Of a DNA stretch of 64,000 nucleotides, positions 57,266 through 64,000 are shown in pieces (position 1 is the stretch's first letter; every line of letters begins with the position of its first letter). The DNA comes from Clostridiales bacterium (lineage in GTDB: Bacteria; Bacillota; Clostridia; Oscillospirales; Oscillospiraceae): contig JAHZGF010000003.1 of NCBI GenBank assembly GCA_019420945.1, forward strand, positions 6,604 through 70,603. Direction: 5' to 3'. The translations under genes were made by a program, and so were the position numbers. The notes under the pieces are model-generated. The model ran no database searches, was not told the DNA's origin, and saw nothing but the letters and a program-made list of their open reading frames with translations.

Positions 57266-59248
57266 ATGAAAACACTCAGTATCGATATTGAAACATACAG
57301 CAGCGTCGACCTTGCCAAGTGCGGCGTCTACAAATACACCGAAGCGCCGGATTTCGACATTCTTCTCCTCGGATATTCTGTTGACGGCAGTCCCGTGCAG
57401 GTAGTCGATCTTGCCTGCGGTGAGACGATCCCTTCAGAGATTATAGCTGCCCTGACGGATACCTCTGTCACAAAGTGGGCGTTCAATGCGCAGTTTGAGC
57501 GGATATGCCTCTCACGCTGGCTTAGGAAAAATGGAAACTTTGATAACACCGGCTACAGCATCCCGGAGGATACCGTGGGAAGCTATCTCGACCCTGCCTC
57601 CTGGAAATGCACCATGATCTGGTCTGCATATATGGGGCTTCCGCTTTCGCTGGAAGGTGTCGGCACCGTGCTGGGACTTGGAAAGCAAAAGCTGACCGAA
57701 GGCAAGGAACTTATCAAATACTTCTGCCAGCCTTGTGCGCCAACAAAGGCCAATGGCGGCCGCAGTCGCAATCTGCCGGGAAATGCGCCGGACAAATGGG
57801 CTGCCTTCAAACGGTATAACAGCCGGGACGTTGAAGTCGAAATGTCCATTCAGGAAAAACTCGCCAAGTTTCCTGTGCCGGAGATGGTCTGGGAGCAGTA
57901 TCACCTCGACCAGGGGATCAACGACAGAGGTGTTGCACTGGATATGGAGCTAGTGCGCCAGGCGATTGCCATGGACACCCGCTCACGCAGAGAGCTTACC
58001 GATGCTATGAAGAAGCTGACCGCTTTGGATAACCCCAACTCGGTACAGCAGATGAAGCAGTGGCTTTCGGATAACGGCTTGGCGGTCGATTCCCTCGGCA
58101 AGAAGGAAGTTGCGGAAATGCTCAAGACTGCGCCGACAGAGCTACAAAAGGTTCTCCTTCTCCGGCAGCAGCTTGCAAAATCCTCCGTCCGTAAATATCA
58201 GGCGATGGAGAAAGCTGTATGCGCAGACGGCCGTGCCCGCGGAATGTTTCAGTTCTACGGGGCCAACAGAACCGGCCGCTGGGCAGGACGCATTATTCAA
58301 ATGCAAAATCTGCCGCAGAACCATCTTCCCGATCTGGCCGAGGCTCGCAGTCTTGTCCGCTCCGGCGACTTTGACGCCGTACAGCTATTGTACGAAGATG
58401 TGCCGGATACCTTGTCGCAGCTGATCCGCACCGCGTTTGTGCCGAAAAGCGGCTGCAAGTTCATCGTTGCCGACTTTTCCGCCATTGAAGCCAGAGTGCT
58501 GGCATGGTTTGCGGGAGAAACCTGGCGTCAGGAAGTTTTTGAAAAAGGCGGCGACATCTACTGCGCATCCGCATCGCAGATGTTCAAGGTTCCTGTGGAA
58601 AAGCACGGTGTAAACGGTCACCTGCGGCAGAAAGGCAAAATCGCAGAATTGGCACTGGGCTATGGCGGCTCTGTCGGCGCGCTCAAAGCAATGGGCGCCC
58701 TGGAGATGGGGTTGTCAGAAGATGAACTGCAGCCGTTGGTCACTGCGTGGCGCAATTCGAACCAGAACATCGTGAAATTCTGGTGGGACATCGACCGCGC
58801 TGCCATGAGTGCCGTAAAGCAGCATCTGGACAGCGAGGTCTGCGGCATCGGCTTCGCCTATCGGAGCGGGATGCTCTTTATCACGCTTCCGTCAGGCAGG
58901 AGGCTTTCCTATGTGAAGCCCAAACTCGGAACTAACCAGTTCGGCGGCGAGTGTATCACCTATGAAGGTGTCGGCGGCACGAAGAAATGGGAACGGCTGG
59001 AGACCTACGGCCCGAAGCTGGTTGAAAATATCGTTCAGGCCACCTCCCGCGATATCCTCTGCTATGCCATGCAAACCCTGTCCCACTGCTTTATCACCAT
59101 GCACATTCACGATGAACTGGTGATTGAAGCCGCACCGGAAGTTGACCTCAACGCCGTTTGCGAACAGATGGGACGCACCCCACCATGGGCTGCAGAGCTG
59201 AAACTCCGCGCCGACGGATATGAAACCATGTTCTACAAAAAGGACTAA
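57266..59248 (+). CDS. Phage family A DNA polymerase with 3'-5' exonuclease
   Basis: This 660-residue protein begins MKTLSIDIETYSSVDLAKCG, whose DIE is the metal-binding exonuclease motif I. The polymerase part has motif A IVADFSAIEARVLAWFAGE (~408-427), a motif B region IAELALGYGGSVGALKAMG and motif C MHIHDELVIEA (~615). It lacks a 5'-3' exonuclease domain, as usual for phage enzymes. It replicates the element. The ATG follows GAAAGGATTCCTGTTT. Confidence 0.92.
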   Translation: MKTLSIDIETYSSVDLAKCGVYKYTEAPDFDILLLGYSVDGSPVQVVDLACGETIPSEIIAALTDTSVTKWAFNAQFERICLSRWLRKNGNFDNTGYSIPEDTVGSYLDPASWKCTMIWSAYMGLPLSLEGVGTVLGLGKQKLTEGKELIKYFCQPCAPTKANGGRSRNLPGNAPDKWAAFKRYNSRDVEVEMSIQEKLAKFPVPEMVWEQYHLDQGINDRGVALDMELVRQAIAMDTRSRRELTDAMKKLTALDNPNSVQQMKQWLSDNGLAVDSLGKKEVAEMLKTAPTELQKVLLLRQQLAKSSVRKYQAMEKAVCADGRARGMFQFYGANRTGRWAGRIIQMQNLPQNHLPDLAEARSLVRSGDFDAVQLLYEDVPDTLSQLIRTAFVPKSGCKFIVADFSAIEARVLAWFAGETWRQEVFEKGGDIYCASASQMFKVPVEKHGVNGHLRQKGKIAELALGYGGSVGALKAMGALEMGLSEDELQPLVTAWRNSNQNIVKFWWDIDRAAMSAVKQHLDSEVCGIGFAYRSGMLFITLPSGRRLSYVKPKLGTNQFGGECITYEGVGGTKKWERLETYGPKLVENIVQATSRDILCYAMQTLSHCFITMHIHDELVIEAAPEVDLNAVCEQMGRTPPWAAELKLRADGYETMFYKKD

Positions 59249-59256
59249 AACCGGAC

Positions 59257-59287
59257 CACTGCCCACGGAACACTCCAGTGGGTAGTG
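59257..59287 (+). repeat. Hairpin carrying a sequence shared with 54761-54772
   Basis: CACTGCCCAC (59257-59266) pairs with GTGGGTAGTG (59278-59287, one G-U), with an 11-nt loop. The right side contains CTCCAGTGGGTA (59273-59284), which also occurs at 54761-54772 before the first small gene of the module. Both lie 27-48 bp in front of a gene start. Confidence 0.5.
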
Positions 59288-59313
59288 AAAACTATAGATT
59301 GGAGGAGCCTGTC

Positions 59314-59736
59314 ATGGCTGATTTTAGAAACGCAGAAGGCTATGCCGATCCTACGGCTTACGGCGCTTTCTGTGCCATTGAAAAAGAAGAAAAGGCACTC
59401 CGGGCATTCAGACCCATCGTGTATATCTGCAGTCCGTATGCCGGAGATGTCGAAAACAACACTGCCGCCGCAAGACGCTACAGCCGCTTTGCGGTGAAAG
59501 CCGGATATATTCCCATTGCCCCGCATCTGCTCTTTCCGCAGTTCCTTGATGACAACAAGCCAAAGGAGCGTGAGCTGGGGCTGTTCTTCGGCAGCGCAAT
59601 TCTCAGTAAGTGTGCGGAAATGTGGGTTTTCGGTGAACACATCTCCGAAGGTATGGAGACAGAAATCAAAAGAGCCACATGGAAAGGCTATCGGATTCGC
59701 TATTTCAGCGAGTCCTGCAAGGAGGTATCACGATGA
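59314..59736 (+). CDS. DUF4406-like (nucleoside deoxyribosyltransferase-fold) protein
   Basis: The ATG follows GGAGGAGCCTGTC. This 140-residue protein has PIVYICSPYAGDVENNTAAA, RYSRFAVKAGYIPIAPHLLF and AEMWVFGEHISEGMETEIKR. The 'YI(C/A)SPY.GD...N...A' and 'P.APH.(L/F)' strings are those of DUF4406/DUF7768 proteins, a branch of the nucleoside 2-deoxyribosyltransferase fold common in phages. It may alter nucleotide pools, but the activity is not established. The stop overlaps the primase start by 4 bp. Confidence 0.72.
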   Translation: MADFRNAEGYADPTAYGAFCAIEKEEKALRAFRPIVYICSPYAGDVENNTAAARRYSRFAVKAGYIPIAPHLLFPQFLDDNKPKERELGLFFGSAILSKCAEMWVFGEHISEGMETEIKRATWKGYRIRYFSESCKEVSR

Positions 59737-61991
59737 AATTTACACTGTACCGCGCCGACCGCTTGGGAATGCCGGAAAACTGCGTCTACCTACATAAGGT
59801 CGAGGTGACTGATAACAACACACTGCTGCAGGCCGTGTCTTACGATTATGTATGCGCCGAATACCGGGGCAACTACCGCAACAACGACAATTTTCTCGGA
59901 GCAGATTGTCTCCCGGTCGACTGCGACAACGACCACAGCGACGATCCGGAGGACTGGGTCTATCCCTCCGATGTTGCCGCCGCATTTCCCGGCGTGGCAT
60001 TTGCGGTTCACTACAGCCGCAACCACATGACGGTGAAAAACGGCAAGGAAGCGCGACCTAAATTCCATGTGCTGTTTCCCATTGACCGACTGACGGATGC
60101 GGCGCAGTACAGCGATTTGAAAAAGCTGGTCAACGCCATCTTCCCGTATTTTGACACTAAGGCGCTCGATGCCGCCAGATTCTTCTTCGGAACAAAAGCA
60201 CCGCAGGTCGATGTCTTTGACGGGCCGATGATGCTGACAACTTTCCTTACTGATGATGATTTCGACGCAAATATGGACTCCGGCAGCTACGGCAGCATCA
60301 TTATTCCCGAAGGAAGCCGCAACGCCACCATGTCACACTATGCCGGGCGCATTCTGAAACGCTTCGGAAATACCGAGGAAGCGCACAATCATTTCACGGA
60401 GGTCGCCGCCTGCTGTCAGCCGCCCTTGGAGCAGGCGGAACTGGACAGCATCTGGCGCAGCGCACAACGATTTTACGGAAAGATTTCCGCGCAGGACAGC
60501 TACATTCCGCCGGAGCAGTACAACCAGGAGCTTAAGTTGAAGCCGACCGACTATTCCGATGTGGGACAGGCCACCGTGCTTTCCAGGGAATACGAGGCAA
60601 AGCTCCGCTATACGCCATCTACCGATTTTCTCGTGTACAACGGCGGCTTCTGGGAAGAGTCAAAGCCCAAGGCACAGGCCGTAGCGCAGGAGCTGACGAC
60701 CCGCCAGCTTGAGGAGGCAGAGACCGAAATCAGAAAAACCACCGCTGAGATGATGAAAAACGGTGCTTGGGAACTGCTGGCATCGATGGGTCCCAAGAAA
60801 GCAACCGCGGCTTTTAATTCGGAACAGGCGCGGTCTTTTCAGAAATACGAGAATGCCACGACCTACCGCAACTACGCCATCAAGCGCCGTGACTCCAAAT
60901 ACATCTCCGCTGCATTAAAAGAGTCGCACCCCATGCTGGAGATCGACCAGCGGCAGTTGGATTCGGATGAGTTTCTGCTGAATACCCCGACCTCTACTTA
61001 TGACCTCCGTCTGGGGCTTGTATCCGCACGGGAACATACAGCGACGGATTTCATCACCAAGCAAACCACCGTTGACCCGGCCGATGAAGGCATGGATATC
61101 TGGCAGGACGCCTTGGAAACACTCTTCTGCGGCGATGCGGATCTGATTCGCTATGTGCAGGAGATTGCAGGCTTGTCCGCCATCGGAAAAGTGTGTGTCG
61201 AAGCCTTGATTATTGCTTACGGCGAAGGTCGAAACGGTAAATCCACCTTCTGGAACACACTCTCCCGTGTGCTTGGCACCTACAGCGGAAATATGTCCGC
61301 TGATACGCTGACCGTGGGTTGCAAGCGAAATGTGAAGCCGGAACTGGCTGAAGCCAAGGGCAAGCGGCTGATTATCGCAGCAGAACTGGAGGAAGGTATG
61401 CGGCTGAGCACTTCCAACGTGAAGCAGCTGTGCTCTACGGACGAAATCTACGCCGAAAAGAAGTACAAAGACCCCTTCAGCTACGTGCCAAGCCACACGC
61501 TGGTGCTCTATACCAACCATCTGCCGAAGGTCGGCGCAATCGACGCCGGTACCTGGCGGCGGCTGATCGTGATCCCTTTCAATGCCAGGATTGAAGGGAA
61601 ATCTGACGTCAAGAATTATGCCGATTTTCTGTTCGATAAGGCCGGCGGCGCAATCCTGAAATGGATCATGGTCGGTGCAAAGCGTGTGATCGACAACGAC
61701 TATCATATCGTCAAGCCTGCCGTGGTGGAGGAAGCCATCAAAAAATACAAGGACAACAACGACTGGCTCTCGCAGTTTCTGGACGAATGCTGCGAGGTTG
61801 GCGACGCTTTCTCCGCGAAATCCGGCGATGTCTACAACGCATACCGCAGTTATTGTGCGCAGGTGGGTGACTATGTTCGCAGTACGACAGATTTCTACAC
61901 TGCTCTGGAATGCGCCGGTTTTGAGAGGAAAAGAAACAAATCCGCACGGATGCTTTTCGGCCTGCAGCTTAAATCGGATTTCCTGGATTGA
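59733..61991 (+). CDS. Prim-pol/P4-type primase with SF3 helicase
   Basis: The ATG at 59733 follows CAAGGAGGTATCACG and overlaps the previous stop. The protein has 752 residues. The prim-pol-like domain (~1-160) has NYRNNDNF, VDCDNDHSDD, AVHYSRNHM and ARPKFHVLF. A helical segment (~165-255) has LDAARFFFGTKAPQV and IPEGSRNATMSHY. A D5_N region follows. The SF3 helicase has Walker A YGEGRNGKSTFWNTL (~508), Walker B-like LIIAAELEEGMRL and motif C LYTNHLPKVGAIDAGTWRRL. It initiates replication of the phage-like element. Its first ~255 residues are homologous to the DUF3987 primase at 32865. Confidence 0.9.
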   Translation: MKFTLYRADRLGMPENCVYLHKVEVTDNNTLLQAVSYDYVCAEYRGNYRNNDNFLGADCLPVDCDNDHSDDPEDWVYPSDVAAAFPGVAFAVHYSRNHMTVKNGKEARPKFHVLFPIDRLTDAAQYSDLKKLVNAIFPYFDTKALDAARFFFGTKAPQVDVFDGPMMLTTFLTDDDFDANMDSGSYGSIIIPEGSRNATMSHYAGRILKRFGNTEEAHNHFTEVAACCQPPLEQAELDSIWRSAQRFYGKISAQDSYIPPEQYNQELKLKPTDYSDVGQATVLSREYEAKLRYTPSTDFLVYNGGFWEESKPKAQAVAQELTTRQLEEAETEIRKTTAEMMKNGAWELLASMGPKKATAAFNSEQARSFQKYENATTYRNYAIKRRDSKYISAALKESHPMLEIDQRQLDSDEFLLNTPTSTYDLRLGLVSAREHTATDFITKQTTVDPADEGMDIWQDALETLFCGDADLIRYVQEIAGLSAIGKVCVEALIIAYGEGRNGKSTFWNTLSRVLGTYSGNMSADTLTVGCKRNVKPELAEAKGKRLIIAAELEEGMRLSTSNVKQLCSTDEIYAEKKYKDPFSYVPSHTLVLYTNHLPKVGAIDAGTWRRLIVIPFNARIEGKSDVKNYADFLFDKAGGAILKWIMVGAKRVIDNDYHIVKPAVVEEAIKKYKDNNDWLSQFLDECCEVGDAFSAKSGDVYNAYRSYCAQVGDYVRSTTDFYTALECAGFERKRNKSARMLFGLQLKSDFLD

Positions 61992-61997
61992 GCATAG

Positions 61998-62096
61998 GGT
62001 GACGGTCGATGACACTCTCTACAGAAACTTCTCTTATAGCCTTAAAAAAACAAGTCCTAAGAGAAGTTACTGAAATAACTGTCATCGACTGTCACC
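61998..62096 (+). repeat. Long two-tier inverted repeat between primase and VRR-NUC genes
   Basis: The outer arms are GGTGACGGTCGATGACA (61998-62014) and TGTCATCGACTGTCACC (62080-62096), 17 bp with one G-U. The inner arms are AACTTCTCTTA (62026-62036) and TAAGAGAAGTT (62058-62068), perfect over 11 bp and extended by CAG/CTG across an A-A mismatch. The outer spacers are 11 nt each. It lies right after the primase-helicase gene. It could be a replication origin, a primase signal or an RNA structure. Confidence 0.75.
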
Positions 62097-62125
62097 ACCC
62101 ACCTAATTCCTGATGGAGGATCACT

Positions 62126-62407
62126 ATGAGAGAAAAAACGATAGAACAGAAATTGATAAAAGCTGTAAAAAGCGCAGGCGGCATCGCACCGAAAATGGTC
62201 AGCCCCGGCTTTGACGGAATGCCCGACCGCATCGTGCTTCTGCCGGAAGGCAAGATCGGCTTTGTGGAGGTCAAAGCGCCGGGCAAGAAACCGCGACCGC
62301 TGCAGGCTGCCAGACACAGACTGCTGCGGCGGCTGGGCTTTAAGGTGTATGTCCTTGATGACCCAGAGCAGATCGGAGGGATACTGGATGAAATACGCAC
62401 CGCATGA
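62126..62407 (+). CDS. VRR-NUC domain nuclease
   Basis: A 93-residue protein with ATG after GATGGAGGATCACT. The VRR-NUC signature is complete: EQKLIKAVKSAGGIAPKMVS, GFDGMPDRIVLLPEGKIGFV and EVKAPGKKPRPLQAARHRLL, with catalytic D (PDRI) and ExK (EVK). These small phage nucleases act on branched or damaged DNA and usually sit before an SNF2-type helicase gene, as here. It overlaps the helicase gene by 20 bp. Confidence 0.93.
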   Translation: MREKTIEQKLIKAVKSAGGIAPKMVSPGFDGMPDRIVLLPEGKIGFVEVKAPGKKPRPLQAARHRLLRRLGFKVYVLDDPEQIGGILDEIRTA

Positions 62408-63752
62408 ATATCAGAAATATGCCATCAACTACATCAAGACGCATCCCTTCTCCGCGGTACTGCTTGATATGGGTCTTGGCAAAACGAGCATCACCCTCAC
62501 TGCCATAGGCGACCTGCTGTTCGACAGCTTTGAGGTACACCAGGTGCTGGTGATTGCGCCGCTGCGAGTGGCTCGTGATACCTGGAGTGCGGAGCTGCAA
62601 AAGTGGGATCATCTCCACAGCCTTAATTATTCGGTGGTGGTCGGCAGTGAAGCGGAACGCAAAGCCGCATTGATGCGCAAAGCCGATATTTACATCATCA
62701 ACCGGGAAAACATACAGTGGCTCATAGAAAAGAGCGGGATGCCCTTTCACTTCGATATGGTGGTCATTGATGAGCTTTCTTCTTTCAAAAATCACCAGTC
62801 CAAACGATTCAAGGCTCTGATGCAGGTGCGTCCCAGAATCAAGCGAGTTGTCGGGCTGACCGGCACACCCGCTTCCAACGGTCTGATGGATCTGTGGGCG
62901 GAGTTCAAGGTTATCGATCTTGGTAAACGCCTCGGCAGATTTATTACGCATTACCGACAGGAATATTTCGTGCCGGACGCCATGAACGGGCAGATCGTTT
63001 ACAGCTATCGCCCCAAGCCGGGAGCGGAGCAGGACATATACCGAAAAATATCGGACATTACGATTTCTATGAAATCAACCGACCATTTGACAATGCCGAA
63101 GCTGATCTCCAGCGAATACCGGGTGTATCTAAGCCAGGGTGAGCGAGATGCCTACGATGAAATGAAAAAGCAGTTCATACTGGACCTGCCCGACGGAGAG
63201 ATCAGTGCCGCAAACGCCGCTGCGCTTTCCGGCAAGCTGTCCCAGATGGCGAACGGCGCAATTTATGATAATGCCGGAAATACAGTCCTTATCCATGACC
63301 GCAAGCTGGATGCACTGGAGGACATCATCGAAGCTGCCAACGGCAAACCGATTCTGGCGGCGTACTGGTTCAAGCATGATTTAGAGCGGATTATGAAACG
63401 GCTTCATGCGCGGCACATTCCCTTTTCTCGCCTTGATACTTCCGACAGCATCCGCAGATGGAACAACGGCGAGATCCCCGTAGCACTGATCCACCCCGCC
63501 TCTGCCGGGCACGGTCTGAATCTCCAAAGCGGCGGCAACACCATCGTATGGTTCGGGCTGACATGGTCACTTGAGTTATACCAGCAGACGATAGCCCGTC
63601 TGTGGAGGCAAGGTCAGACCTCCAAAACCGTGGTGGTGCAGCACATCGTAGCGGACGACACCATTGATGAGCAGATTTTGTGTGCGCTGAAAGCCAAAGA
63701 CAAAACGCAGTCGGCCTTGATAGCTGCAGTCAAGGCAAATTTGAAAATCTGA
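62388..63752 (+). CDS. SNF2-family DNA helicase/translocase of the phage module
   Basis: The ATG at 62388 follows CGGAGGGATACTGG and is inside the VRR-NUC gene. This 454-residue protein starts MKYAPHEYQKYAINYIKTHP (Q motif). Walker A is LLDMGLGKTSITLTAI (~26-41), the DExH-like box is MVVIDELSSFKNHQSKRF (~124), then GLTGTPASNG. The C-terminal helicase motif is TIARLWRQGQTSKTVVVQHI (~402). This is a compact phage SNF2 protein. With the VRR-NUC nuclease it probably forms a repair or recombination module of the element. Confidence 0.92.
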   Translation: MKYAPHEYQKYAINYIKTHPFSAVLLDMGLGKTSITLTAIGDLLFDSFEVHQVLVIAPLRVARDTWSAELQKWDHLHSLNYSVVVGSEAERKAALMRKADIYIINRENIQWLIEKSGMPFHFDMVVIDELSSFKNHQSKRFKALMQVRPRIKRVVGLTGTPASNGLMDLWAEFKVIDLGKRLGRFITHYRQEYFVPDAMNGQIVYSYRPKPGAEQDIYRKISDITISMKSTDHLTMPKLISSEYRVYLSQGERDAYDEMKKQFILDLPDGEISAANAAALSGKLSQMANGAIYDNAGNTVLIHDRKLDALEDIIEAANGKPILAAYWFKHDLERIMKRLHARHIPFSRLDTSDSIRRWNNGEIPVALIHPASAGHGLNLQSGGNTIVWFGLTWSLELYQQTIARLWRQGQTSKTVVVQHIVADDTIDEQILCALKAKDKTQSALIAAVKANLKI

Positions 63753-63820
63753 GACAACAGTTCGACAAATAACGACAATCCGTGCCAATCCGAGAATCTT
63801 AAAATATCGGAGGTACGAAT

Positions 63821-64000
63821 ATGAACCCCTATCAGGCATTAGCCAACGCCATTGTAGAACTGGCCGTAAAAGACTACAAAAAAGCCCTCAAGCAGCATTA
63901 CCGCTTTCCGAACAACAAGGATTATGACGATGCCGTGACATCCTTGGAGCGATTCTTCCGTTCCGGCTGGTACGAAACGCTGACCGACCTGGATGGCGAA
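63821..64000 (+). CDS. Phage-module protein, cut by the window end
   Basis: The ATG at 63821 follows ATCGGAGGTACGAAT. The first 60 codons read NPYQALANAIVELAVKDYKK, ALKQHYRFPNNKDYDDAVTS and LERFFRSGWYETLTDLDGE. The text fits a small helical phage protein often found after the SNF2 gene, ending soon after this motif. It remains open at the window edge. The function is unknown. Confidence 0.6.
   Translation, partial: MNPYQALANAIVELAVKDYKKALKQHYRFPNNKDYDDAVTSLERFFRSGWYETLTDLDGE

Larger units (their letters stand above)
53890..64000 (+). mobile_element. Prophage or phage-like integrative element, early/replication module (continues beyond window)
   Basis: Co-directional genes encode a sigma-like factor, DUF2800 and DUF2815 proteins, DNA polymerase I-type enzyme, DUF4406-like protein, prim-pol/SF3 helicase, VRR-NUC nuclease and SNF2 helicase. 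This order is typical of the early region of Firmicutes siphophages and related elements. No integrase, portal, terminase or capsid gene is inside the window. Left end not defined. Confidence 0.7.

Noticed and set aside
53890..64000. Complete prophage
   Set aside because: Only early and replication genes are inside the window; no integrase, terminase, portal, capsid or lysis gene was found, so only a partial module is claimed.

Overview
The window comes from a fairly GC-rich Firmicute, most likely a gut clostridium of the Oscillospiraceae type. This is inferred from a dockerin protein beside a cohesin-like protein with an SPKTGD sortase tail, strong GGAGG ribosome binding sites, occasional TTG/GTG starts, and accessory modules typical of clostridial integrative elements. 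No rRNA, tRNA or CRISPR array was seen. Base composition drops visibly after about 12.3 kb, which marks a change from chromosomal backbone to stacked accessory DNA.

Backbone, 1-12.3 kb (all + strand): the end of an FAD/NAD(P) oxidoreductase; a secreted dockerin protein (981-3386) followed by a wall-anchored cohesin-like/Ig-like protein (3402-5540); a small membrane-anchored protein; a MATE efflux pump; and a TetR regulator followed by the two halves of an asymmetric ABC exporter (7969-12220). Most units end in clear hairpin terminators.

Accessory region A, 12.3-15.1 kb: a GNAT acetyltransferase and an AlbA_2/ATP-binding/winged-helix regulator whose promoter spacer is a perfect palindrome.

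Accessory region B, about 15.3-38.7 kb: a candidate mobile element with a large serine recombinase at the left end and two more, in tandem, at the right end. Between them lies a nine-gene minus-strand operon (31256 to 17210): small XRE regulator, coiled-coil protein with a possibly GrpE-like end, Hsp70-like ATPase, UvrD-type helicase, DrmA-like helicase, DrmB-like DUF1998 protein, NERD-helicase fusion, C5 cytosine methyltransferase and Vsr endonuclease. The DrmA/DrmB/methyltransferase core points to a DISARM-like anti-phage system. The usual phospholipase-D gene drmC is missing, and an Hsp70/coiled-coil pair plus two extra helicases are present. This is the best candidate for an undescribed system here. 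The same element also has an excisionase-like protein, a primase-DUF3987 protein and small zinc proteins.

Accessory region C, 38.7-49.7 kb: a TetR-controlled minus-strand operon with a consensus promoter and a 28-bp palindromic operator. It encodes two complete MptD-type ECF transporters (S, T and fused A components) on either side of a half-transporter ABC pair resembling the YbtPQ/IrtAB siderophore class. A Cys_rich_KTR-like gene and gene remnants lie at its edges.

Accessory region D, 49.7-53.9 kb: a second probable defence operon (two unrecognised proteins, an RloC/PrrC-like AAA_13 ATPase with a CPYC zinc-hook motif, and an XRE regulator). It is preceded by an extended -10 promoter inside a dyad and by four GATAG repeats at 10-bp spacing.

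Region E, 53.9-64 kb: the replication/early module of a prophage or phage-like integrative element (sigma-like factor, DUF2800, DUF2815, family A DNA polymerase, DUF4406-like protein, prim-pol/SF3 primase-helicase, VRR-NUC, SNF2 helicase). Structured non-coding segments precede several of its genes. Its primase shares its N-terminal domain with the otherwise different primase of region B.
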